A DNA stretch of 57,487 nt. Origin: DATEAV01 sp964575425. Its GTDB lineage: Bacteria; Chloroflexota; Anaerolineae; Anaerolineales; E44-bin32. Within the stretch, counting starts at the first letter, position 1; each line of letters begins with the position of its first letter. The notes beneath the pieces were generated by a model. That model made no database searches, was not told the origin of the DNA, and saw only the letters and a list, made by a program, of their open reading frames with translations. The position numbers and the translations under genes are program-made. The stretch spans positions 1 to 57,487 of the forward strand of contig CAZNRD010000019.1 in the NCBI GenBank assembly GCA_964575425.1, given 5' to 3'. This document shows positions 34,533 to 40,441 of the stretch, piece after piece.

Positions 34533-36230
34533 TTACATCACCTCGAGCGCACCTCCGGTCCCTGGGTCTCGCAGGACGGCACCGGTCGAGGCGCTCGTTA
34601 CCATGCTGGCATAGCGCCGAAGCCATCGGCTGCTGGTGCGTGGCCTGAAGCCCGGCAGGGATGACAGGCGCCGCTGGAGCACCTCTTCTGGCAGGTTTAC
34701 GATCAGCGTGCGGGAATTCAGGTCGATCTCGATCAGGTCGCCGGCCTGCACGGCTGCGATCGGCCCGCCCGCGGCGGCCTCGGGGCTGACGTGGCCGATG
34801 CAGGGTCCGCGCGTGCCCCCGGAGAAACGCCCATCGGTAACCAGTGCCACGCGATTGCCCAGCCCCAGCCCCATGATGGCGCTGGTGGGGGCAAGCATCT
34901 CCTGCATCCCTGGCCCTCCTGCAGGGCCTTCGTAGCGGATGACGACTACGTCTCCTGGCCTCACTTCGCCACCAAGGATCCCGACCATTGCCTCATCGTG
35001 TCCGTCGTAGACACGGGCCGGGCCGGTGTGACGCTGCATGGAGGCGTCCACTGCCGCGGTCTTGACGACAGCCCCGTCTGGCGCAAGGTTGCCGAAGAGG
35101 ATGGCCAAGCCGCCACGCGAGGAATAGGGATTCTCGCAGGGCCTGATCACCCGATTGTCTTTCACTTCCGCATCGGCGATCATCTGTCCCAGTGTTTGAC
35201 CGTTGACGGTAGGGCGGCCAAGGTGAAGGATGCTGCTGACTTGGCTGATCTCACGCAGGACTGCAGGGACTCCTCCCGCTCGGTGGAGGTCCTCCATATG
35301 CCATTGGGAGGCGGGGCTGATGCGGCAGATGTTCGGCACCTGGTCGGCCATCCAGTTCAGGCGGTTGAGGGGATAGTCGATGCCGGCCTCATGGGCAGCG
35401 GCCAACACATGAAGCACGGTGTTGGTGCTGCCGCCCATCGCCATGTCCAGGGCGAAGGCGTCATCTAGGGCTTCCGGGGTGACGATTTTGTGAGGGGTGA
35501 GGTCGGCTTCAATCAGGGCCATGATCCGATGCCCGGCCTTGACGGCCAACGCCTCGCGTTCGGGGCTGAGGGCAAGCGCCGTGCCGTTGTACGGAAGGGC
35601 GAGTCCCAGGGCCTCCATCAGGCAGTTCATGCTGTTGGCGGTGAACAGGCCGCTGCATGAGCCATAGGAAGGGCAGCTGCAATCCTCGAGCATCTTGAGG
35701 GTGGCCAGGTCCATCCGTCCGGCCTCATAGGCTGCCACACCCTCAAAGACGCTGACCAGGTCGACCGCGCGCCCCTCGGGCGTCTTACCTGCCGGCATTG
35801 GCCCACCGCTGACAAAAACGGTGGGGATGTCGAGACGCACGGCAGCCATCAACATTCCCGGCACGATCTTGTCGCAGTTTGGGATGCAGACCATGCCGTC
35901 GAAGCAGTGGGCAGAGATCATGCTTTCCACACAGTCGGCGATCAGCTCTCGGCTAGGAAGGGAGAACTTCATCCCTTCGTGGCCCATGGCTATCCCGTCA
36001 TCGATGGCGATGGTGTTGAACTCGAACGGCACGCCTCCCGCAGCGCGCACGGCGTCTTTGACCAGCTTGCCAAACTGCTGCAAGTGAGCGTGACCCGGGA
36101 CGATGTCGACATAGGAGTTCACAATCGCCACAAAGGGGCTGGCCATGTCGTGATCACGCACACCAGTGGCCTTCAGCAGAGCACGGTGTGGGGATCGATG
36201 CACGCCTTTCTTGATCCGGTCTGAGCGCAT
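34533..36230 (-). CDS. ilvD: Dihydroxy-acid dehydratase
   Basis: Fe-S dehydratase that forms the 2-oxo acids of Ile and Val. The 565-residue product has the expected cluster Cys residues: CIPNCDKIVPGML (about 105-118) and CSCPSYGSCSGLFTANSMN (about 178-196), plus GHEGMKFSLPSRELIAD, MAMGGSTNTVLHVLA, GPAGGPGMQEMLAPTSAI and TDGRFSGGTRGPCIGHVSPE. ATG 36230 gives the standard N-terminus. It is the first large gene of the minus-strand operon, about 980 nt downstream of the promoter and attenuator. Confidence 0.95.
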   Translation of the reverse strand: MRSDRIKKGVHRSPHRALLKATGVRDHDMASPFVAIVNSYVDIVPGHAHLQQFGKLVKDAVRAAGGVPFEFNTIAIDDGIAMGHEGMKFSLPSRELIADCVESMISAHCFDGMVCIPNCDKIVPGMLMAAVRLDIPTVFVSGGPMPAGKTPEGRAVDLVSVFEGVAAYEAGRMDLATLKMLEDCSCPSYGSCSGLFTANSMNCLMEALGLALPYNGTALALSPEREALAVKAGHRIMALIEADLTPHKIVTPEALDDAFALDMAMGGSTNTVLHVLAAAHEAGIDYPLNRLNWMADQVPNICRISPASQWHMEDLHRAGGVPAVLREISQVSSILHLGRPTVNGQTLGQMIADAEVKDNRVIRPCENPYSSRGGLAILFGNLAPDGAVVKTAAVDASMQRHTGPARVYDGHDEAMVGILGGEVRPGDVVVIRYEGPAGGPGMQEMLAPTSAIMGLGLGNRVALVTDGRFSGGTRGPCIGHVSPEAAAGGPIAAVQAGDLIEIDLNSRTLIVNLPEEVLQRRLSSLPGFRPRTSSRWLRRYASMVTSASTGAVLRDPGTGGALEVM

Positions 36231-36233
36231 GGA

Positions 36234-36446
36234 TCAGCCCCCGTGCATGCGCGGTGGCACTTCGGTCCGAGCGCAGCCGCCCCTGTTGTCGGCCGGCGCA
36301 AGGGGCAAGCCCCGCACCAGGCCTTGGCTCGGGCTGGCCGATGTGACATCGGAGCAGTTCCCCGGGGAGATGTTGCTGTTGTCGCGCAGAGGCGTTGGTT
36401 CGGTAACCATGTGCGGATCCAACGCGCTGGTTTCCCTACTCGGCAT
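36234..36446 (-). CDS. Hypothetical small ORF ahead of ilvD (70 aa)
   Basis: ATG 36446 has AGGAG about 8 nt upstream and the frame ends 3 nt before ilvD, compatible with translational coupling. The product (starts MPSRETSALDPHMVTEP) is polar, Ser/Pro-rich and matches nothing I know. It may simply be untranslated leader RNA of the ilv operon. Confidence 0.2.
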   Translation of the reverse strand: MPSRETSALDPHMVTEPTPLRDNSNISPGNCSDVTSASPSQGLVRGLPLAPADNRGGCARTEVPPRMHGG

Positions 36447-36556
36447 CGGTTCGGCTCCTGAGCCGCCGGCACGATTTGTGCCGCTTGTGCCTGGATGGAG
36501 GCGGGGGCATATCACCGCGCCAAGGCGAATTCATGCTACGAGCAGCAATTGCCAGG

Positions 36557-36778
36557 CTAGGGCTGACTCGACAGAGGCCTTTCGTGTGCATCGCCTGCGG
36601 GTACTCCTTGGGTTTCCCGGACGAGGGGGACGTAGTGGCGGACCACCTGGCCGTGAGATGCGCGGGAGGAAGAGTCCACCCAAGCTGGAGACCAGGCATT
36701 GGCCCAGGGGCCAAAGGAGGCCGGCAGGCCATCGTCTCGGTATCCTGCTTGATTCAGAGCTGCGTCCAGGCCAGCCAT
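36557..36778 (-). CDS. Hypothetical small ORF in the ilv leader (73 aa)
   Basis: ATG 36778 has a convincing ribosome site (GGAGGGACAACC). The product (starts MAGLDAALNQAGYRDD) has no recognisable domain. It lies after the 13-bp hairpin at 36818-36851, within the long leader of the ilv operon. The good ribosome site is the only support; the opposite strand is open in the same place. Confidence 0.25.
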   Translation of the reverse strand: MAGLDAALNQAGYRDDGLPASFGPWANAWSPAWVDSSSRASHGQVVRHYVPLVRETQGVPAGDAHERPLSSQP

Positions 36779-36817
36779 GGTTGTCCCTCCGAAGTGCATT
36801 CAGTCCGCCGGTAAGCG

Positions 36818-36851
36818 AAGGAGCCGCCCGAGATCGACCGGGCGGCTCCTT
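36818..36851 (-). terminator. Perfect 13-bp hairpin in the ilv leader (possible second attenuator)
   Basis: AAGGAGCCGCCCG (36818-36830 on the plus strand) and CGGGCGGCTCCTT (36839-36851) form a perfect 13-bp stem with an 8-nt loop. On the minus strand only TTCGCTTACC follows, so the U-tract is weak; on the plus strand TTGTTGTGG follows. It is 27 nt after the Leu/Ile/Val-rich small ORF. Within that ORF the minus-strand segment GGGCGACTC (near 36920-36928) can pair with GAGCCGCCC of this stem with one mismatch, a possible antiterminator. Confidence 0.4.
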
Positions 36852-36877
36852 GTTGTGGATCTGGTTTGGCCCTTCTG

Positions 36878-37012
36878 CTACGCTTCCCCCGTCCCCCGTG
36901 GCCAGACCAAGACCTGGTGAGTCGCCCTTGGCTGTCGCTCAAGGATGAGCGACAGCACAAAAATGACGATCAGGACCAGCCCCAGGAGAGATTGAATTGC
37001 GATTGGGTTCAC
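36878..37012 (-). CDS. Leu/Ile/Val-rich small ORF: second leader peptide or small membrane protein (44 aa)
   Basis: GTG 37012 has GGAG 8 nt upstream. Residues 4-24 (starting IAIQSLLGLVLIVIFV) contain 15 branched-chain residues of 21, resembling the IlvL/IlvG-type leader peptides of enterobacteria. It lies just after the first attenuator terminator, and its coding region contains a perfect 10-bp hairpin (GCTGTCGCTC/GAGCGACAGC, 36931-36956) before the 13-bp hairpin at 36818-36851. Alternatively it is a 44-residue protein with one membrane helix and a basic tail (ERQPRATHQ). Both readings fit; the context favours a leader. Confidence 0.45.
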   Translation of the reverse strand: MNPIAIQSLLGLVLIVIFVLSLILERQPRATHQVLVWPRGTGEA

Positions 37013-37032
37013 AGCAAGTTCTCCACGCCGCC

Positions 37033-37066
37033 AAAAAGAACCGCACCTCCCGGTTGGGAGGTGCGG
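37033..37066 (-). terminator. Attenuator terminator of the ilv operon
   Basis: On the minus strand CCGCACCTCCC (37066-37056), loop AACC, and GGGAGGTGCGG (37051-37041) form a perfect 11-bp stem followed by TTCTTTTT (37040-37033): a textbook intrinsic terminator placed 22 nt after the leader-peptide stop. Confidence 0.8.
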
Positions 37067-37126
37067 CTGTGCCTGAGTGCGCGCCCGCTACAGCACCGTC
37101 CCAACCGGGGCATCCATCTGGATGCC
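37041..37126 (-). promoter_or_regulatory. Ribosome-mediated attenuator of the ilv-leu operon
   Basis: Mutually exclusive minus-strand RNA pairings are visible. 1:2: GGCATCC (37126-37120) with GGATGCC (37115-37109), 4-nt loop. 2:3 antiterminator: CCCGGTTGGGA (37109-37099), one bulged C, then GGTGC (37097-37093), with GCACC plus TCCCAACCGGG (37064-37049), 16 bp in all. 3:4: the terminator at 37033-37066. Arms 1 and 2 lie inside the leader-peptide gene, after its Leu/Ile codons. A ribosome stalled there would leave arm 2 free and favour read-through; one that reaches the stop covers arm 2 and allows termination. Confidence 0.75.
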
Positions 37127-37183
37127 AATGGCAAGGATGAGAGCCAGATCGTACGGTGCCGGTGCTAAACGGTGTGTGCCCAT
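37088..37183 (-). CDS. ilv operon leader peptide (31 aa)
   Basis: ATG 37183 to TAG 37088. The 31-residue peptide has Leu, Ile and Val at 6, 13, 15, 16, 17, 19, 21, 27, 30 and 31; the core is DLALILAIGIQ (residues 12-22) and the tail MDAPVGTVL. The gene starts about 28 nt after the predicted transcription start and ends just before the terminator stem, the geometry of amino-acid attenuation. No strong Shine-Dalgarno is visible. The peptide would have no function beyond reporting charged Leu/Ile tRNA supply to the operon that makes these amino acids. Confidence 0.7.
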   Translation of the reverse strand: MGTHRLAPAPYDLALILAIGIQMDAPVGTVL

Positions 37184-37218
37184 CGATTCGCGAGCCGGGA
37201 AGTACGTGCTTAGTTTAT

Positions 37219-37246
37219 AGTCTACCGCCGATTTCCCAAATGTCAA
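37219..37246 (-). promoter_or_regulatory. Promoter of the ilv-leu-pheA operon
   Basis: Minus strand: consensus -35 TTGACA (37246-37241) and -10 TAGACT (37224-37219), 16-bp spacer; TATAAA lies directly after. Transcription would start near 37211, 28 nt before the leader-peptide ATG. Confidence 0.65.
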
Positions 37247-37275
37247 GCCCGTGTACTCGAGATGTTAGAGTCCAG

Positions 37276-37520
37276 TGAAAGTGACACCCCTAACGGTTCA
37301 ATGAAAATGTCACCCTATGGACACAGAGGTGACATTGACCGTTCGAGAGCAGAAACGCTTGTTCGTCATTACCGAGGTCCTTGCCGGGCGATGGACTGGT
37401 GGCCAGGCGGCTGGGAAGCTGCGGCTCTCCCTGCGCCAAATGCGCCGCCTCCTGGCAAACTATCGCCGAGATGGCCCTGCGGGCTTGGTCCACGGCAACC
37501 GGGGGCGGGCTGCGTCGCTG
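37276..37520 (+). mobile_element. Transposase remnant (ISNCY/IS481-like N-terminus)
   Basis: ATG 37317 opens a frame encoding LTVREQKRLFVITEVLAGRW, GGQAAGKLRLSLRQMRRLLA and GLVHGNRGR, the N-terminal helix-turn-helix of ISNCY/IS481-like transposases (normally KEQKRLLVINEV...LGLSERHVRRLL...HGNRGR). Homology stops at about 37520; the catalytic core is missing. Upstream are two direct repeats of TGAAARTGWCACCC type (37276-37289 and 37302-37315), and GGTGACATT at 37328-37336 inverts the second, so an element end may be preserved. It lies between the divergent ilv and aro promoters. 37521-37818 has no gene I can support. Confidence 0.6.
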
Positions 37521-37818
37521 CCGTTACCTGGGGCTGGTGCGGTACGGCCTGCAGGTGCTGCTGACGACCATAGTGCTCCACCCGAGACGACTGCTCAGAC
37601 TACTGACAGGCACGCCCTCGCCAGGGCCGGACCTGGCGACCGGCCGGAAACGCTCTCAGGAGCAGGAAGGAAGGCCAGGCAAGGGAAAGAACAGCCCGGG
37701 ACATACCCCAAGGGCCCTCCTGTCGCTGTGTGGCATCGCAGGACGAGAGAGGCCGCGCAGCGGGGAGGGGGCTCCATGCCTCGAACACCGACTTGCTCAA
37801 CGCCCTCGAATGCGGGGC

Positions 37819-37847
37819 TTGACAGCGCAACAATAGTGATGTAAAAA
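37819..37847 (+). promoter_or_regulatory. Promoter of the aro operon
   Basis: Consensus -35 TTGACA (37819-37824), 17-bp spacer, -10 TAAAAA (37842-37847, 4 of 6). Transcription would begin near 37854, 12 nt before the aromatic leader-peptide ATG. Confidence 0.6.
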
Positions 37848-37865
37848 CTCAACCATAAGGAACCC

Positions 37866-37949
37866 ATGATCGCCCCTTCGTTCGCCTTTATCACTTATGC
37901 TGCCTACTTCTATGGCATCCTGGCCACGGATGCCGTTGGCAGCGTGTAG
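37866..37949 (+). CDS. aro operon leader peptide (27 aa, Phe/Tyr-rich)
   Basis: ATG 37866 has AAGGA 5 nt upstream; TAG is at 37947-37949. The 27-residue peptide contains the run SFAFITYAAYFYGI (residues 5-18), with Phe at 6, 8, 15 and Tyr at 11, 14, 16, and ends ATDAVGSV. It is followed by a terminator and then by chorismate mutase, DAHP synthase and prephenate dehydrogenase. This is the pattern of PheL/TyrL-like leader peptides: stalling at Phe or Tyr codons when those tRNAs are uncharged would let transcription continue. Its tail resembles that of the ilv leader peptide. Confidence 0.75.
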   Translation: MIAPSFAFITYAAYFYGILATDAVGSV

Positions 37950-38007
37950 GCGATCGAAGACCTAGATCGTCAGACCCACAAAACGCGAGGCCAACGGCCT
38001 CGCGTTT
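37914..38007 (+). promoter_or_regulatory. Ribosome-mediated attenuator of the aro operon
   Basis: Competing pairings: 1:2 GGCATCC (37914-37920) with GGATGCC (37928-37934). 2:3 antiterminator GCCGTTGGC (37932-37940) with GCCAACGGC (37990-37998), 9 bp, extendable by GCGT/ACGC (37942-37945 and 37983-37986). 3:4 the terminator at 37981-38007. Arms 1 and 2 are in the last ten codons of the leader peptide, after the Phe/Tyr run, so ribosome position can choose between 2:3 and 3:4. The same arm-1/arm-2 sequences occur in the ilv attenuator. Confidence 0.75.
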
Positions 38008-38013
38008 CGCTTT
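37981..38013 (+). terminator. Attenuator terminator of the aro operon
   Basis: AAACGCGAGGCC (37981-37992), loop AAC, GGCCTCGCGTTT (37996-38007): a perfect 12-bp stem, followed by CGCTTTG. The U-tract is short, but an A-rich stretch (CACAA) precedes the stem. The chorismate mutase start is 18 nt downstream. Confidence 0.7.
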
Positions 38014-38025
38014 GTGGAGCGCCCG

Positions 38026-38487
38026 ATGCCAGTGCGTGGCGTGCGAGGGGCCATCGATGTTCCCGCGGATCAACCGGAGGCCGTGCTGGCTGGCGCACGG
38101 ACCCTCCTGCTTGCCCTCCTGGAGGCAAACCCCGCCATGAGGCTTGGCGACATCAGCAGCGCCCTCTTCACCGTCACCGCAGACCTGCGCAGCGCACATC
38201 CTGCGCAGGCCGCCAGGGAACTGGGGTGGACCGACGTGCCTTTGCTGTGCGTGCAAGAGATGCCAGTCGACGCAAGTCATCCCCGCCTGATCCGCGTGTT
38301 GGTGCACTGGAACACCCGCCTGCCCCAGCATGCCGTCCGCCACGTGTACCTTGGGCAAGCGGCCCTGCTCCGCCCCGACCTGCAGGCCGAGCACGCGCCG
38401 CCCCTGCTCACCCACCCCCGCCCAGGTTGGCCTGGTGGATGGAGGCGCCTGTTGCTCGGCCGCTTCCCCCGCAGGAAACAGCCCTGA
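38026..38487 (+). CDS. aroH: Chorismate mutase, AroH type
   Basis: Rearranges chorismate to prephenate. The 153-residue product is the trimeric AroH fold (PF07736) rather than the helical AroQ type: PVRGVRGAIDVPADQPEAVL, SSALFTVTADLRSAHPAQAA, ARELGWTDVPLLCVQEMPV and IRVLVHWNTRLPQHAVRHVY are all family signatures, with the catalytic Arg in the first. A Pro/Arg-rich tail of about 25 residues is extra. ATG 38026 has GGAG 7 nt upstream; GTG 38014 is an alternative. It is the first structural gene after the attenuator. Confidence 0.9.
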   Translation: MPVRGVRGAIDVPADQPEAVLAGARTLLLALLEANPAMRLGDISSALFTVTADLRSAHPAQAARELGWTDVPLLCVQEMPVDASHPRLIRVLVHWNTRLPQHAVRHVYLGQAALLRPDLQAEHAPPLLTHPRPGWPGGWRRLLLGRFPRRKQP

Positions 38488-38505
38488 ATTGGTCAGGAGA
38501 ATGCC

Positions 38506-39594
38506 ATGATCATCGTGATGAGAGGGGATGCCGATGAAATGCAGGTGGCCGAGGTTGTCAGACGAGTGGAGGCCCACGGCCTACGGGCCCACATTTCGAG
38601 GGGAGAAGAGAGAGCGGTCGTTGGCGTGATTGGGGATGCTCGCCGTCTGAGTGCCGACGCCTTCCTGGCATCGGTGGGCGTTGAGCGGGTCGTGGCCATC
38701 TCGCCGCCGTACAAGCTAGCCTCCCGAGAGTTCCGGCCCCTGAATTCCATTTTCCCTCTCGGAGGCGCGCGGTTGGGCTCCGAGGAGATCGTCATCATTG
38801 CAGGTCCGTGCGCTGTAGAGAGTCGCGGCCAGCTGCTCGAGACGGCCTGCGCGATTCGCGAGGCCGGTGCCCATGCACTGAGAGGTGGGGCTTACAAGCC
38901 GCGCACTTCACCCTATGCTTTCCAGGGTCTGGCAGAGCAGGGCCTCGAACTGCTGGCGGAGGCGCGCGAGCTCACAGGACTTCCCATCGTCACCGAAGTG
39001 CTGGAGCCCCAGAAGGTGCCCATGGTTGCTCAGTACGCCGATGTCCTGCAAATCGGGGCGCGCAATATGCAGAACTACGTGCTGCTCGAGGCCGTTGGCC
39101 AGATTCAGCGCCCGGTGCTCCTCAAGCGCGCCGTGGGCGCCACGATCGATGAACTGCTCATGGCTGCAGAATACCTGTTGTCTGCTAACAACCACCGTGT
39201 CGTTCTGTGCGAACGTGGTATCCGCACCTTTGAAACCGCAACACGCTGCACGACCGACATCAACGCCATCCCCGTCCTCAAGGCGCGCACCCACCTGCCC
39301 ATCATCCTGGACCCAAGCCATAGCACGGGGCACTGGGAGTATGTCGAGGCAGTCGCCCGCGCCGGTATCGCGGCCGGTGCCGACGGCCTGATTGTTGAAG
39401 TCCATCCTCGCCCGGAGGAGGCCCTCTCCGACGGGCCCCAATCGCTCACGCCAGAACGCTTCGCACGACTGGTCCGACAGGTGAGCGCAGTGGCCGCCGC
39501 CGTCGGGCGCACAGTGACGCCGCCGTTGATGTGCAACCTGGGGCGCCCGGAGGCGGCCAGGATGGGACATGGGCATGCACACGCCGCTGTCTGA
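38506..39594 (+). CDS. aroF: DAHP synthase (type I beta, with N-terminal regulatory domain)
   Basis: Condenses PEP and erythrose-4-phosphate, opening the shikimate pathway. The 362-residue enzyme carries a ferredoxin-like N-terminal domain (about 1-70: MIIVMRGDADEMQVAEVV, VVAISPPYKLASRE) as in Thermotoga, where it mediates Tyr/Phe inhibition, and the barrel with IIAGPCAVESRGQLLE, LRGGAYKPRTSPYAFQG, VLLKRAVGATIDELL, LCERGIRTFETATR and LDPSHSTGHWEYV. ATG 38506 lies behind CAGGAGAATGCC. Its end overlaps tyrA by 26 nt. Confidence 0.94.
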   Translation: MIIVMRGDADEMQVAEVVRRVEAHGLRAHISRGEERAVVGVIGDARRLSADAFLASVGVERVVAISPPYKLASREFRPLNSIFPLGGARLGSEEIVIIAGPCAVESRGQLLETACAIREAGAHALRGGAYKPRTSPYAFQGLAEQGLELLAEARELTGLPIVTEVLEPQKVPMVAQYADVLQIGARNMQNYVLLEAVGQIQRPVLLKRAVGATIDELLMAAEYLLSANNHRVVLCERGIRTFETATRCTTDINAIPVLKARTHLPIILDPSHSTGHWEYVEAVARAGIAAGADGLIVEVHPRPEEALSDGPQSLTPERFARLVRQVSAVAAAVGRTVTPPLMCNLGRPEAARMGHGHAHAAV

Positions 39595-40438
39595 CGCTCG
39601 GATCGCCATCCTGGGGCTGGGCCTGATGGGTGGCTCGATGGCATTGGCCCTCCGGGGGAAGTGCTCCAGGCTGGCAGGATCCGATCCCGATGCCGCAACG
39701 ATCCAGCTCTGCCGCGAGATGCAGGCGCTGGACGTGGTGGACCCGAATCCAGCCGTCGCCCTGTCGGATTCCGATCTAGTCATCCTGGCAAGCCCTGTGC
39801 AGGCCATTCTGGACCTGCTGCGGGACCTTCCCGCCCTGCACCCTGGCTCCGCTGTGGTCCTTGATGCTGGGTCGACCAAGACGGAAATCCTGAAAGCCAT
39901 GTCGGCACTCCCCCCACGTTTCGATCCGATCGGCGGACATCCGATCTGCGGTAGGACAGCCTCAGGCATGTCGCACGCGGATGCCTCGCTCTACCGCGGA
40001 GCCGCCTTTGTTCTCTCGCCTCTGCCGCGGACGTCCGCGCGGGCACGAGCTCTGGCCGAGGAATTGGTCGTTGCCCTCGGAGCCATTGTCCTTCAGATCG
40101 ATGCGGAGACACACGACCGTTGGGTGGCCGCCTCAAGCCAGGTCCCTTACCTCATCGCCGCTGCCCTGGCTCTGGCCAGCCCTGGCGAGGTCTCGCCAGT
40201 CATCGGCCCGGGCTTCCTCAGCACGTCGCGCCTGGCCTCCAGCAGTCCTGGGATGATGCTGGATGCACTTCTGACCAACAGGAGAGAGGTAATTCGCGCC
40301 CTGGCGAGATTTCGGGAGCAGCTCGACCTCTTGGAACTTCTCCTCTCAAACCCATCTCCCGCACAGCTCTATACCAGCCTGGCGAACGCGGTCGCTCGCC
40401 GCGAGGGGCTGATCGCAGGCAATTCGACAGGTGACTGA
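39569..40438 (+). CDS. tyrA: Prephenate (or arogenate) dehydrogenase
   Basis: NAD(P)-dependent step to tyrosine. The 289-residue protein has the Rossmann start ARIAILGLGLMGGSMALAL, SDLVILASPVQAILDLL, LDAGSTKTEILKAM and the substrate His region IGGHPICGRTASGM; an all-helical dimerisation domain follows and there is no ACT domain. Whether it prefers prephenate or arogenate cannot be read from sequence. ATG 39569 overlaps aroF; ATG 39575 is possible. Confidence 0.9.
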   Translation: MGMHTPLSDARIAILGLGLMGGSMALALRGKCSRLAGSDPDAATIQLCREMQALDVVDPNPAVALSDSDLVILASPVQAILDLLRDLPALHPGSAVVLDAGSTKTEILKAMSALPPRFDPIGGHPICGRTASGMSHADASLYRGAAFVLSPLPRTSARARALAEELVVALGAIVLQIDAETHDRWVAASSQVPYLIAAALALASPGEVSPVIGPGFLSTSRLASSSPGMMLDALLTNRREVIRALARFREQLDLLELLLSNPSPAQLYTSLANAVARREGLIAGNSTGD

Positions 40439-40441
40439 GGC

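Noticed and set aside
36476..36814. Plus-strand 112-codon frame with a CIACGY motif in the ilv leader
   Set aside because: Looks faintly like a zinc-binding protein, but the frame lacks a convincing ribosome site and lies opposite the ilv leader transcript.
36231..37211. T-box riboswitch for the ilv operon
   Set aside because: A GGGTGG string occurs near 36675, but the rest of the T-box sequence (ACCGCG) and specifier architecture are absent; leader-peptide attenuation explains the region better.
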